DNA of 64,000 nucleotides from Mesaphorura yosii (GCA_009869945.1 WIXG01000128.1:62001-126000); one strand, 5' to 3'; counted from the stretch's first letter, positions 13,060 to 25,196 are shown. Numbers and translations: made by a program. Notes: a model not told the origin generated them from the letters alone.

Positions 13060-16000
13060 TCAAAAGTTTTGTTGCCGTTTTCGTTTGCTTTCCAACGCGT
13101 TGATGATTGGCTGTCTTTTGGTTTGGTATCTCAAACGAAGTTCTTCAATTTCTCGCTCCATTTCGCTGTCCAGATTTGATATTTTGTTTTCCAGGTCTTG
13201 GAAGCTCAGGAACTTTAACTGCAAAGGAAATTGACGGGAATAGAATAATATTTTACACGCTCTAGCACAAATGCCAGCTTACAAATTCAAAGTCCATATT
13301 GTCAATGAATGTTTTGCTGTGTTGGGCGTTGAAAGCAGCCTCCAAATTCACTTCCGGCTTGTTGTGATGTCGAAGCTCCACTTGTGGGTGTGCCCCAGCA
13401 CCATTCTGAGGAGGACCTCCGCCTCGGTAACCCAAAACAGCGGAAGACGCTCCGATCATCCCGCTGATCTGACTTAATTGCCTAAAATAAGTGCCAACTT
13501 GTGAAGTCGCTGCTGCTTTCTCGTGTTAAATATAATGAGGACTTAAACTGACCTTTGAAGTCGTTGAGCAAATTCACGCTGTTCCTCAACCGTCATTTGC
13601 TTCGTGTCATCGAAAAGGTTTGGGTTAGCAGGTTGGTTGAAGGCCGGAGGTAAATGGATTGGCGGCAACGTCGATGTACGAACATCTGTACAAACACACA
13701 GAAACACAGCGGAGTGAAGAAACCGAATCCCGAATGTTGTCCACTCGGACGGAACCAGTGCGTGGTCCAGTTAGTTCAGTCAGCAACCAACAATCACATC
13801 GTCACATAAAATGATCAAAGGCATTTGAAAGTGGGTTAATTACTCGGAGTCCGTAAAGCTTTGAGTCTGCAGGTTCGACACAAGAAGTCCTGAGAGGAAA
13901 TTGTCACAGGTTTCTCTGAACTATCGTGTAAGAACGCTCCGACCATTTTAGTCAGGCAGTACTTGAAAAGACTCAGGTGCACATTGCACATCCAAATAAT
14001 AAAATGAATCGGGTACTCCAAAACTGAAACAGGACAAAAACACAAACGATCCGACTTTCGTACAAAATGATAAAAGATAATTAAAATGAAGGAACAGAAT
14101 ATAGAAACCAACGCTCGCCCGTATAGAAATTTTTAGTGAACAATTCGAAATTCCCTTGCAAATTACGGTGGAAAATTCGTGCAAGACAGAAGATACCGTC
14201 ATTCAGTGAACTCAGTCAACGCTCAACAAATAAGTAAAATCAAGATGACTACATTTTCGTAAATAGAAACGGCGTACGTGAAAATACGTGCAGGCAAAGC
14301 AAACTTGTCTGATCAGTCGAATTCAAGGAGCATGCAAAGCCAGTAAAATCAAAGTGCATCTTGTCGAAAAGCAAAATAAACCAAAGAGGAATAAAAAGGT
14401 AAAAAAAAACTCAACAAAACGTACGAGAGTAAGAGTGAATGTTGGCTTGGCTCTGACTAGGACTTTGCTGAACTTGATTACCATTAGCTGAAGAGGGGTC
14501 TACTTCATTTGTACTACTTTCGTTATTGCTTGTGCTCATGTTAAAATGATCCAAGAACAGTGGACGATAGGACTTTTTGGCCGGGTCAATCTCCGCGGTG
14601 TCGTGACCTGAAAATTATAGAAAACCGTTGCAGAGCAGAAGCAAGGCATTAAAACCTAAGAAGAAATCAGCTCACGTTTCATCGTCAAATCGTCGTCCTC
14701 CCCGTCGGAGTTGATGACCATCGTGCCCAAGTTGGACTCGAGCGTTCTGTCGATGTCCGGGACCAAAGTCCCCTGCGGATGAGAAATCATGGTTCCATCG
14801 TCCATGCTGTTCTCATCCAGCATTCCAGGCTGCAGAGTTCTGTCGTCCACGGGCTTCATCGTCTTGTCGTTTGAGTCCTGCGAACACGAATGCAACTGAA
14901 TATTAAGAATGCTCCGGGCCTTACCAATTAGAGAACTACGAAAAGCTGAGAAAGAACAGAGTAATTAAATATTCACCAAATAGAAACGCTCAAGTCAAAC
15001 AAAATGATCATAATCATGGAACTTTAAGTAGTGGTGAATTTAAGCAAGGTCCTCTACAAGTAGAAATCGAAACGCACTCTACCAGGAAAAAATGTTGCAC
15101 TTTAGACACCAGATTTTCGATAAAGCCAGAAATGGGGCTCTGACTTTGGCCCTGATTCTAAAAGTTGTCACAAATAAACAAAACACAGATTTGTTATCAA
15201 CAATTAAAATCTTTTAGTGCGATTAGTCAATTATTCGCGAACTGAGCAGTGAACTAATGTGCCTAAGTTGAGGACGTGGACGTCAGTGTGAACAACAAAG
15301 TGGGTAAGTGAATATGCTCTTTTGAACAAATCCTAAAGCCCAGCCCAGGGACCAAAAAGGAAGAGTACAAGAATTCGAATGTAAGGCTACATAAATGCCC
15401 CAACCTGGAAGGAGAGGATGGGCACCACAGAAGAAGACAGAATAGACAGAAGCGATTTAAAAGCAACACCAAAAGTCGAACCGAATTCATGGCCTTACTT
15501 GGAAATTGTTGACCGGTGCGGGAGGAGCCAGTTTAGTTGGTGTGATTCCGTTTTGCAAATTCTCGCGTATCACTCTCGCTTCGTTGATTAAGTCCAAAAG
15601 TATGGCCGCCGGTTTGGCATTGACAATAAAGTCATGGTTTAGGAGTTCAGCGGCTGTGGCGCGATTATCCGGATTCTGTAAAATAATCTCATGTAAAACC
15701 GGCTATCCATGAAAGTACGAAATAGCCGGTCCAATAGCTCTTATTCACCTTAATTAAACACCTCTGAACAAAGTCAGTGAACTCGGACGACCATAGATCG
15801 ATATTTTTGAAGGATGGCGGAGGCTTCGATGGAATCATGAAGATGACACGCATGGGATGGATATCGCCATACGGCGGTCTTCCTTCGGCCAACTCCAAAG
15901 CAGTAATTCCTAAGCTCCAAATGTCCGCCACGCAGTCGTACCCAATTTCTTGAATCACTTCAGGAGCCATCCAGAACGGAGTCCCAATAACTGTGTTTCT

Positions 16001-16865
16001 TTTGGCCATTGTATCCTTTAGAAAGAATGTTGTACATTAAACACTAAGGACAAACAAACGTTCAGTGCTCGGTACGGCGTTGTTTATTTACTTACAGTCA
16101 ATTGTCCAGCTACACCAAAGTCGGCAAGTTTGGCATGGCCTTCGCTGTTCAGTAGAATGTTCCCAGCCTTAATGTCACGATGGATCTTTTTTCTTGTGTG
16201 AAGGTACTCTAGTCCCTTCAAAGTATCACTTAGAACAGTTGCAATCTCGTCCTCTGAGAGCGTTTTCTTTCGCAGTCGCATAATGTCAGACACTGACCCA
16301 GCTCCACAAAACTCCATTACGATCTGCAAACATTCTTAAACTATTAATAATTTGCACAAAATAACATTCGAACTTAAATTGGCAGATATTTTTCGTACCC
16401 AAAGATCGGTGTTTTTGAAATATGACCCGTAGTACTTCACAACGTAGGGGCTGTCAATAGAAAAAAACAATTATTGTATAATTTGATGTCTCAGTTTACT
16501 AGCCTTAATTAATAATTTATTAATTTTCTGCCTTTACCTGTCGCATTGTTGCATTATCGAGATTTCTTTAATGATTTCCTGCAAATCTGTGTCCACTGGA
16601 ACTTGCTTGATCGCCAAGACCTGCCCAGATTCCTTGTGCAGCGCCTTGAACACACTTCCATAGCTTCCCTCTCCCAATTTGCAGATTATGTCGAATACTT
16701 CTTCTGGCTGCCTCGTCAAGCTCTCCTCCGACAATTTGGTCAGCTCACTAATCAAAATAATAGAATTTGAAGGCATTTGTCATTCAGATAAAATCTCGAA
16801 CGGATTTACCTTTTATTGCTGCTTTTGCTCGGCGAAGTTGCGGCTGCTGGCTTGTTTGCTTCCAT
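13060..16865 (-). CDS. hpo: Hippo / MST1-2 (STK3/4) serine/threonine kinase
   Basis: Core kinase of the Hippo growth-control pathway. It phosphorylates Warts/LATS and Mats/MOB1 with Salvador. Twelve exons, all phase-consistent: 16810-16865, 16538-16747, 16399-16450, 16096-16323, 15749-16015, 15499-15675, 15083-15157, 14676-14877, 14482-14607, 13553-13685, 13283-13481, 13060-13218; about 627 residues. The kinase domain begins near residue 37 with glycine loop GEGSYGSV, Lys66, HRD at 154-156, DFG at 174-176 and the activation segment [14 protein letters not shown] (Thr190). The linker carries several Thr-Met/Thr-Leu pairs, including LGTMVINS as in human MST2. The last ~50 residues are a SARAH coiled coil ending KRKRQQNF. 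The length is between human MST2 (491) and fly Hippo (669). The ATG at 16865 gives a short N-terminus like that of MST2. Exon 7 (25 codons) is an in-frame insert with a weak donor. Confidence 0.96.
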
Positions 16866-16911
16866 TTCGAGGAGTTAAGAAAGTAAATTACCGTAAAACA
16901 AAAGTAAAATA

Positions 16912-17521
16912 ATGGTAAACGTGGGGTCTGATAACACAGTCGTCAAACAAGCTTCATCTTTATCAGACGATATGACTAGCTTTATCGAAGTTCAGTTTCG
17001 GAACGCTGGTCACATTATGCAGTTGATCTTGCAAATCACGCCAAATAACTATACACCAGACTTGATGGCGATGGTAAAGGACCGATCGATCAGTTATCAG
17101 TCAGTAATTGTTATTGTTGAAAGTGAAAGGATAAACCATGTAAATATCAGATAAGAAGCGACATAAAGTAATGCACCGTCACAAAGACGCGTAGGATCCA
17201 CCACAATGGGCTTTATGCCTTAAGAAATTACATGCGCAAAATAACCATAAATTTTTGAGGTGCTAATGAATGAATTGGCTATTTGTTTATGGTAAATTGT
17301 AACTTCCCTTCATTTAATGGTAATTTTTGCAGACACTTGCACGATTCATTGCTTGCAGAGCGCTAGCGCTGCTGGTAGAGAACACAACTGAGAAGGTTAC
17401 TGCATCTTTCAGTTCTCTGCACAGAAACTGTAGGGCGCTTGTCACCAGCGTTGGAACCCACAACCAGAATTCTCTTCGCAGCTTGTGTCGTCACTCGTCA
17501 ATTACGTCAATTTCACAATGA
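16912..17521 (+). CDS. Hypothetical small protein, divergent from Hippo
   Basis: A possible two-exon gene, 16912-17073 and 17333-17521, joined in phase by a GT donor (GTAAAG) and an AG acceptor after a T-rich tract. It would encode 116 residues, mostly polar with a short hydrophobic stretch around the junction. I do not recognise it. Its ATG is only 46 bases from the Hippo start codon on the other strand, so if real the two genes share a very compact promoter. The alternative is that both frames are chance and this is Hippo 5' flank. Confidence 0.25.
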
Positions 17522-17976
17522 GACCGCTCGCAGTGCCAAATTTCGTCCATCTCGACCATTATATTTTTTTAAATAACAGACGAAACTAAAGACAAATGCT
17601 CATGCAGTCTCCAAATGAATGAATGAATCGGGTGTAAATTGCCAACTTTAAGGGAAACGAGCACGAAATGGTCGTAAAACTGATGTATGCATATCGCCAA
17701 TCGCATTTTCTGTAATAAAATTGACACTGGCAATGGGAGAAGTCAGGGCGGATCAGTTGGCCAAACATGTGAAGCAAGCGTCAATTGCAATTGTCGTAAT
17801 TGTGGTGCATCATCGAATTGGTATCAATAAACTGGAGTGGTAAAGCAGGGCACCGGCGGGGGCAGATGCAATGGTTGAGTTTGAAAATTGTGCCGGGACA
17901 CTACTACAATCCACAACACGTACTCCCGAAGGAGTCATTTCAAATCCGATTGTCGCATTCAAGAATTGCATGAAGA
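17522..17976. other. 5' flank of the SDR array
   Basis: No gene seen. It precedes the first short-chain dehydrogenase gene and should contain its promoter and 5' UTR. I could not identify a TATA box. Confidence 0.4.
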
Positions 17977-19364
17977 ATGGTTTGGAAACCACCGAAGATC
18001 CTGGCAGTAGGCTCAGCGCTTGGTTTGGTGGTTGGTGGAGGTGTGCTGATTAAGTAAGCCAAATAAAATGTTTAAGAATTTCGTGCAGTACATGAATGTT
18101 CAGTACGCAGTTCATGTTGTGATGTGATCGGACCTTAGAGATTTCCTGGTAGGCGGTTCATCCATTCAGTTGGACAAGAATCTTCGAGCGGATGGGAAAA
18201 TTGTGATAATCACTGGTGCCAACACTGGGATCGGAAAGGCGACGACGCGCGAGCTCGCGAAGCGTGGAGCCACGGTATACATGGCGTGCAGAAACTTAGA
18301 AAAGTGCAACGAAGTAAGCTCCTACTGAGCAAAACTGCTTACCGTATCGGAAAGTGTTCTTAACCCCGCACAATTTCAGGCTCGGACTGAAATTATATTA
18401 GCAACCAAGAATAGGAACTTATTTTGTCGACAATGCGATTTGGCAGACTTCAAATCAATCTCAGAATTCACGGACCAGTTCAAAAAGGAACAGAAGAGAT
18501 TAGACGTATTAATCAACAATGCTGGTGTGATGAGAACGCCCAAGTCACACACGAAGCAAGGAATTGAAATGCAACTGGGTGTGAATCATATGGGACACTT
18601 CTTGTTAACCCACCAACTTCTGGACACATTAAAGGTTAGCCTTACAAGAATTTTGTAATCTTACGTTCAGGTTATGTTAGTTGCAAACCTTAATTTGCTT
18701 TTATTTTCAGGCGTCGGTTCCCAGTCGGGTTGTTGTTGTTTCGAGCATTTCTCATGTTTATGGGAAAATGAACTTTGACGACCTAAATTCTACGCTTAGG
18801 TACGACCCAGACATGGCTTACGACCAAAGCAAATTAGCGAATATACTGTTTGCGAGGCATTTGGCGAAACTGCTGCAAGGTATGCCAATAGATAACAGAA
18901 TCGTCCTGGTCCGGTGCCGATAGTGACAGTCTGCTGGTTCATTTTCGCATTCTTGACTTGACAGGCACTGGAGTCACGGTGAATGCAGTCAACCCTGGCT
19001 TGGCGAGCACTGAAATCACCCGTCACATGAAGTTTGCTAACAGCACAACGGCTTCCGTATTCGTAAGACCAGTCTTGACTTTGATTTTAAAGAGGTAAGG
19101 TCAAGGTCGCTTTTCTCTTTCGACCTGTAAACTGCCAATGCCAAATGTCAACTGGAAAATGGCGCAAATCTCGGATCCTTTTGTAGTCCTGAGCAAGCTG
19201 CAGTGACAACTCTTCACGTCGCCCTTGCCCCGTCTCTCGAGAACGTGTCCGGCAAGTACTTCAGTGACGGGCAAGAAAAAGAACCCGCCGACCTGGCCAA
19301 AAATGAGGTGGACGCTGCACGACTTTGGGCAATCAGCGAACGGTGGACGCTAAAAAGGAGATAA
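17977..19364 (+). CDS. Retinol dehydrogenase-like SDR, array copy 1
   Basis: Short-chain dehydrogenase/reductase of the RDH11-14 type: an NADP(H)-dependent enzyme anchored to membranes that interconverts retinoids or other aldehydes and alcohols. Six exons (17977-18053, 18139-18313, 18380-18634, 18711-18879, 18965-19094, 19187-19364), 327 residues. An N-terminal hydrophobic segment ([15 protein letters not shown]) is the anchor. Next come the cofactor loop [12 protein letters not shown] at the end of beta-2 (Arg suggests NADP), NNAG, the catalytic Ser in VVVSSISH and YDQSK (Tyr and Lys). All catalytic residues are present. Its last intron falls after ILK, about 80 bases before the position used in copies 2-4. 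An AATAAA follows at 19479. Substrate unknown. Confidence 0.93.
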
Positions 19365-19911
19365 CAGGTCCAGGCTCAAGAAAAATTGAAGAATTATCCA
19401 TTAGCTTTGGCTTAATTTGACTTTGACTTGACGGTGCGAATGAAGACGTAATTAGAATAGGAATGAAGATTCTAGTCGAATAAAGCAAATTTTATAGCTG
19501 TCTCTTTAATACACTCACACTCCACACAAATATGCCCCACTCAATTTACAAAGGCATCTTAAAACAGCAAAATGGCAAAGACTACTCAAAGTCTTGCTCA
19601 ATGATTCGTGGCTCATTAAGTTGTGCAAGCGAATAAAGAAGCAATAAGCGAGTCTTAAGCTTTTGCAAAATTTTCTCACCAGATTAACGAACGTATAAAA
19701 AATGCGCATGTGAGAGATACGATGAAATAGTGAACGCGAAGGCAAAAACATGGTTACGAAAAAGTGACTGGCTCGCTATTATTTGTTATTGTTTTAAGAT
19801 TGCAGTCCAAACAACGCTGAGTGGACCGAGTCGTCTGAATTTCTGGCAGAAATGTAGAAGTGAAAGGATTTTACGAGTTCTATTCTCATTTTCTGGATTC
19901 GAAAAATTAGA
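19365..19911. other. Spacer between SDR copies 1 and 2
   Basis: Contains the poly(A) signal of copy 1 (19479-19484) and a TATAAAA at 19694-19700, about 215 bases before the copy 2 start codon, which may be its TATA box. No gene seen. Confidence 0.4.
19479..19484 (+). terminator. Polyadenylation signal, SDR copy 1
   Basis: AATAAA 115 bases after the stop codon of SDR copy 1. Confidence 0.6.
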
Positions 19912-21280
19912 ATGAGGACCACGTCATTTTCAGTTTTGACGATTGTCGTGCTTCTGTTTTACAGGTAAGGTGCCTTAATTTGTTCTTGCAGTACTTACAT
20001 TATGAAGCAGAGTGTCAGTTTGATAAATTGCAGGCGTTACATGAAAGGCTACGATATTCACGTCGATCCCAACGTTCGAGTGCACGGGAAAGTTGCAATA
20101 GTGACCGGTTCCAATTCCGGAATGGGAAAGGAAACTGCCCGGGAGCTTGCCCGACGCGGGGCGACGGTTTACATGGCCTGCAGGAGTTTGAAGCGATGCG
20201 AAGAAGTGAGTCATGTCATTATCAGTACATATGGAAGCTGATGGAGGCTTTCAATGTCTGATATGTGGTTAGGCAAGACAAGAAATTGTACACCAGACCA
20301 AAAACTTCGAAATCCACTGCAGACGGCTGGATCTGAGTGACTTCGCTTCTATTCGCGCGTTTGCGCAAGAATTCATGGGAGAGCAGAAGCGACTGGACAT
20401 CCTGGTGAACAATGCTGGAGTCAATCACATCAGCCCCAAAGCTTACACCAAACAATGCATCGAGCTGCAGCTGGGCGTCAACCACGTGGGTCATTTTTTA
20501 CTGACGACATTGCTGTTGGATCACCTTCGCGTGAGTTACAAGACAAGAATTATAAGTCCTAGATTCCTAGAATTTCTGTCGAGAAGGAGTTATCCTGACC
20601 CTGATTAATGGTACTACGTTGGATTTGTTTCAGACATCTGCGCCATCCCGAATTATCGTTGTTTCCAGTCTTTCATACGCGTACTGGAGCATAAATTTTG
20701 ACGATATCAACTCCGAGAAGTGGTATCAGCCAGATGCAATGTACGCCCAGAGCAAGCTGGCCAACATCCTGTTCACGAGGCAGTTGGCAAAGATTTTAAA
20801 CGGTACGTAAGAGCAAACCAGCAACCCGAATGCAATGACACAAAAATACGAGTAATTTCACTGACCTAAATTACAGGTTCGGATGTGACCGCGAACGCCC
20901 TACACCCTGGTTTCGTCGCCACCGACATCATTCGCCATTTCCCGTTTCCTGATCTCTTCAGAACGTTCTTCATCGAACCGGCCATGAAATTCTTCTTCAA
21001 GAGCCCTTACGAAGGCGCACTAACGAGCATCTTCCTCGCCTTGGAGCCGGCCGTAGCAAATGTTACGGGGAAATATTTTGTGTAATTACTAGTCACTGTC
21101 ACTGCTTATCAGCCATATCATCAGCACAGTTCTTCTGAATGACGCGCTGTCTGTACATTTCATTACAGAGACTGTGTCGAGACGCCATTAGCCTCCCACG
21201 CAGAAAATTGGGAAGATGCCGAAAGATTATGGAAACTAACCGATGACTGGATCAAAGAGAAGACTCAGAAAGATTGTTAA
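19912..21280 (+). CDS. Retinol dehydrogenase-like SDR, array copy 2
   Basis: Six exons (19912-19964, 20034-20205, 20273-20530, 20634-20802, 20877-21081, 21169-21280), 322 residues. The very short hydrophobic anchor ([11 protein letters not shown]) is followed by two arginines. The cofactor loop is TGSNSGMGK, with Met where the others have Ile. NNAG, VVVSSLSY and YAQSK are intact, so an active enzyme is expected. It shares its neighbours' intron phases (2, 0, 0, 1, 2), with the last intron after KYFV, and so belongs to the same duplication series. An AATAAA lies 8 bases after the stop, unusually close, so the 3' UTR is very short. Confidence 0.92.
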
Positions 21281-21287
21281 ATGCCTG

Positions 21288-21293
21288 AATAAA
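21288..21293 (+). terminator. Polyadenylation signal, SDR copy 2
   Basis: AATAAA starting 8 bases after the stop codon of SDR copy 2. Confidence 0.6.
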
Positions 21294-21547
21294 CAAACGA
21301 GATTATGTGTTTTAATTTGCTTTATTAGCGATGAGCGAATAAATGTAGTGAACAAAGTCATCTGGACTAGGCCCAATGCGTTGCAGGTTGCGGCAACTTT
21401 TCTTGCCGTGAAATGCATTCAAAATTTAAGCAGGAAAAGTCGGACTCGAGTGAATAACTCACAAATGGACGAGCAGTTTGCCGAGTACCGATAACTTAAT
21501 ACTTTATTAATTTACCGTGAAGTTAAGGCTTAGGCTGTTTCAGTTTC

Positions 21548-22849
21548 ATGGTGGGAATCCTCAAGGCTGCGTTGCTAGCCACTGGACTCGCCGGAGCAGG
21601 AGCATATTTCGCCCGGTTAGTTCCTTTCGTCACAAGTTATCAGTGACCGAGTAGTTGTAGTTGTGGCTTGAGCGAACGAAATCATTGTAATGCTCAGGAA
21701 ATATGCTCGAGGTGACGATATTTTGGTAGATCCCAACGTCAAAGCCACTGGCAAGGTTGCAATCGTGACCGGATCAAACAGTGGAATTGGAAAGGAGACA
21801 GCCAAAGAACTCGCCAGACGCGGTGCCACGGTTTATATGGCTTGCAGAGATGCTCAGCGATGTTTCACGGTAGGTACGCTTGAGATGTAGGGCTAATATT
21901 AGCTAATTGTTGGAATAAATGCCAGGCGCGCGACGAAATCATAAAGGAGACGAAGAACGAGCAAGTTTTCTGCCGAAAATGTGACCTTGAAGACTTCAAT
22001 TCCGTAAGAGCTTTCGTCGCAGGTTTCAGAGCAGAACAGAAGCGTCTGGATATCCTTATCAATAATGCTGCGATAGCACAATCAATGTACAAACACACCC
22101 CGAGCAAAACGTCAAAGGAAGGCGTTGAGATGCATTTGGGCATCAATCACGTAGGCCACTTTCTGCTTACAAGCCTGCTCCTCGACGACTTGAAGAACTC
22201 CAGCCCCAGTCGAATTGTCGTCGTGACATGCTACTCGAGTGAAGGAAAAGAGTTTGACTTTGATAACATCGACTTTAACGATTACTACCACCCACTCTTG
22301 GCGTACGACCAGAGTAAATTGGCAAACATGCTTTTCGTTAGCAAATTAGCGAGGATGTTAGAAGGTAATATTCATAGCATGAAGATTTTCATAGATTGTG
22401 GTAATCTGCGGGCGGAGGCTACACGAGTTACTTTTTTAAAGGGTCTGGAGTCACAGTTAATGCAGTGAACCCTGGTCTAGTCGCTACTGAAGTCGGTAGG
22501 CAGTACAACATGATTCAAGACAGTCCCGCCATGAAGAAATCCATTTGGCCAATTTTTGAGTACATTGCCAAAACTCCGTATCAAGGAGCCCTCACCAGCA
22601 TCCATGCTGCGCTGGAGCCATCACTCCAGAAGGTGACTGGGAAGTATTTCAGGTGAGCCTCGAGCCACATCGTGATGGCGGTGAAGGAAAATACACCGAT
22701 TTCTAACTTTTCTGAATTTAATGCTATTTTTTAGTCACTGTGCTGAACAGCTCCTGTCTCCACATGCAACGAGTCGAGCGGATGCGGAAGAATTGTGGAA
22801 ACGAACTGAGAAAATGATCCAGGATGCAGCCAGCAGAAAGTCGGCGTAG
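21548..22849 (+). CDS. Retinol dehydrogenase-like SDR, array copy 3, altered active site
   Basis: Five exons (21548-21615, 21698-21869, 21926-22364, 22442-22652, 22735-22849), 334 residues. N-terminal anchor [19 protein letters not shown], cofactor loop TGSNSGIGK and YDQSK are present. Two landmarks differ from its neighbours. NNAG reads NNAA, and the segment holding the catalytic serine (VVVSS in the others) reads VVVTCYSS, so Cys aligns with the catalytic Ser. The intron that separates exons 3 and 4 in copies 1, 2 and 4 is absent, and the coding sequence runs through uninterrupted. There are no frameshifts or stops, so the protein is kept. It may have lost or changed dehydrogenase activity. 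AATAAA at 22907. Confidence 0.92.
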
Positions 22850-23361
22850 GATTTATTTAGAATTTTGACTAATCAATGCACGTGCGCAATTTTATGGGCA
22901 ATTAATAATAAACTTCAACTTCTAAATTGCGACTTGAGTTTATTCCGAACAGCATAGATCTTTATGCTGGATTGATAAAACAGGTGTTACATGTGTTTCA
23001 TGATTTTCAAAGAACCTATCTACCGGCTTTGAATTGTGCAGAAACTCCGGCACATGACGAGCAAATGCAGCAAACTGCAAGCAGCTGAGCAACTCATTTG
23101 ATACAGATTCCGAAACAAAATTACGTAACTTGTATTCACGTTTAATTATCATTTAATCAGTATCTCTGCGTGTCATTGGATAAGGCAAAGTGAAGTGCCT
23201 AATAAATCAAAGGCCATGCTCAGAGCGGACGGAAGCATCGAAGTGTCAAGCAATTGGGTTTTGTTTCTTTAACTCATTTTCGTTTCGTCTAAATCAGTCA
23301 GTCCTGTCGGAAGTTAACAGCTTTCCTTTTTCAGTAAACAATTAATCAACTATTTATCATC
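22850..23361. other. Spacer between SDR copies 3 and 4
   Basis: Contains the copy 3 poly(A) signal at 22907-22912 and presumably the copy 4 promoter. Nothing else recognised. Confidence 0.4.
22907..22912 (+). terminator. Polyadenylation signal, SDR copy 3
   Basis: AATAAA 57 bases after the stop codon of SDR copy 3. Confidence 0.6.
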
Positions 23362-24736
23362 ATGAAGAACGCAATAATTATCTCGTCGGCAGTTACAGCA
23401 GCTGGACTGTTTGTCCTAAGGTGCGTTCCTAATAGTTCATTCTGCTTCACTTTTCCCTTTAGAATTCCGATGTCGACGGCAAATAATACGTAAGCTAACC
23501 GTCCTTCCGCTACCTCTCTTATTCCAGGACGTACATTCGCGGTACTGACGTTGTGGTTGACCCCAAGGTCAGGGTGGACGGCAAAGTTGTGATCGTGACA
23601 GGTTCCAACACTGGAATTGGAAAAGAAACAGTGAAGGACCTCGCCAAACGTGGGGCCATCGTTTACATGGCGTGCAGAGATATGGAGCGATGCAATCGAG
23701 TATGCAGTATGCCGTCAATACTTAATCCAGGCCTAATGTAACTGTGATCTTTAAATTTTCTTGTCTATTTTCTAGGCTCGCTTGGACATTGTCAACGAGA
23801 CGAAGAACACACACGTTCGCTGCAGAAAGTGTGACCTCGCAGACTTCGAATCTATTCACCAGTTCGTCAAAGACTTCAGAACTGAACAAAAGAAACTGGA
23901 CATACTGATCAACAACGCTGGCGTAATGCGCAGTCCGCGGATGTTGACCAAACAAGGAATTGAACTCCAGTTGGGTGTTAATCACGTCGGCCACTTTCTG
24001 CTAACAAATCTGCTGATGGACGACTTGAAAGTAAGCTGCTCGAGAGCTACTCTGAATCCCTTTTCCATGAATTTGAAACCTTAGAAAGCAAGCCCCAGTC
24101 GAGTCGTGGTGATATCAAGTCTGGCGCATGAGAGAGGAAAGATTAACTTTGAAGATCTCAATTCGGAGAAGTCATACAGTCCCTCGGGTGCATATGAACA
24201 GAGTAAATTAGCAAATGTCCTCTTTGCAAATCAGTTGGCAAAGAAATTGGCAAGTGAGTATGCGCTATTCATGAACTGCGTTGACATATGTGATTTGCCT
24301 TACGTATTTCTACTTTAAACTTTCAGGCACTGGCGTTACGGTCAATTCGCTGCATCCAGGAGTAATTTATACCGACCTCATGAGGCACTACACGTTTCTC
24401 GAGACGAATCCTGTTGGATCTTATTTTCTTAAGCCTTTGGGAAAGTTTCTCCTTAAAACACCGTACCAAGGAACTCTGACCAGTATTTATGTTGCAATTG
24501 ATCCCTCGCTAGAAAAGGTTACAGGAAAATACTTCAGGTGAGTTTCTGAGAGCGCATTAACCACTTTTATCCTGGGACTTCTCTTTTTCATTTTGATGCC
24601 CTACTGAAAATGTGCCTTTCCTTTGCCACCTTACAGTGACTGCAAGGAGAAGACGCCTGCTCCACTGGCTCTCAACCAAAACGTCTCGGAGACACTTTGG
24701 ACAGTGACCGAACAGTGGGTGAAGGACAAAAGTTAG
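23362..24736 (+). CDS. Retinol dehydrogenase-like SDR, array copy 4
   Basis: Six exons (23362-23420, 23528-23699, 23776-24030, 24085-24253, 24327-24537, 24637-24736), 321 residues. Anchor [16 protein letters not shown], cofactor loop [13 protein letters not shown], catalytic segment VVISSLAH and YEQSK are all intact. Together with copy 2 it shows what is probably the ancestral six-exon structure of the array. The C-terminus carries the KYFSDC motif shared with copy 5 and typical of RDH11-14 proteins. AATAAA at 24848. Confidence 0.94.
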
Positions 24737-25196
24737 TGCTGATCACTGATCTCACTAGCATTTGAATCGAATTAGTCACATTTGTGAAGCACGACACTTT
24801 GTCAGTGATGCCAGTCTGTGAAATCTGTGCTAATGCTGCTAAGATGCAATAAAACTGTCCAACACAACCAATCCAATTGCAATGCTTTGTTGTGTAAAAC
24901 ACCAAGACGAGCTGTCACGCTTTAGGCTTTAATCGGGCGACCTTGAGCTCTTAACCTGTGAATGCGATCGATCATGTGCAAAACCGGTCCTGATGTGTAT
25001 TTTACCAGCATGACTTTGTAGGAGGCAATTATGCAATTATTATGTAAGAAGCGCCGAACGCGGAGATGAATAAAAGACTGGACGCTGCATTCCTCTTCTC
25101 TTGTGTGTGATTGTGTACATTTATTTTGCGCAAACGTTGGAGTTGAGCCCTTCGAGCTCCAGCCGAATATTTTCCTTCACGGAGCAGTATTTCAAA
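24737..25196. other. Spacer between SDR copies 4 and 5
   Basis: Contains the copy 4 poly(A) signal at 24848-24853. An A/T-rich AATAAAAG near 25068, about 130 bases before the copy 5 ATG, could serve as a TATA-like element. No gene seen. Confidence 0.35.
24848..24853 (+). terminator. Polyadenylation signal, SDR copy 4
   Basis: AATAAA 111 bases after the stop codon of SDR copy 4. Confidence 0.6.
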
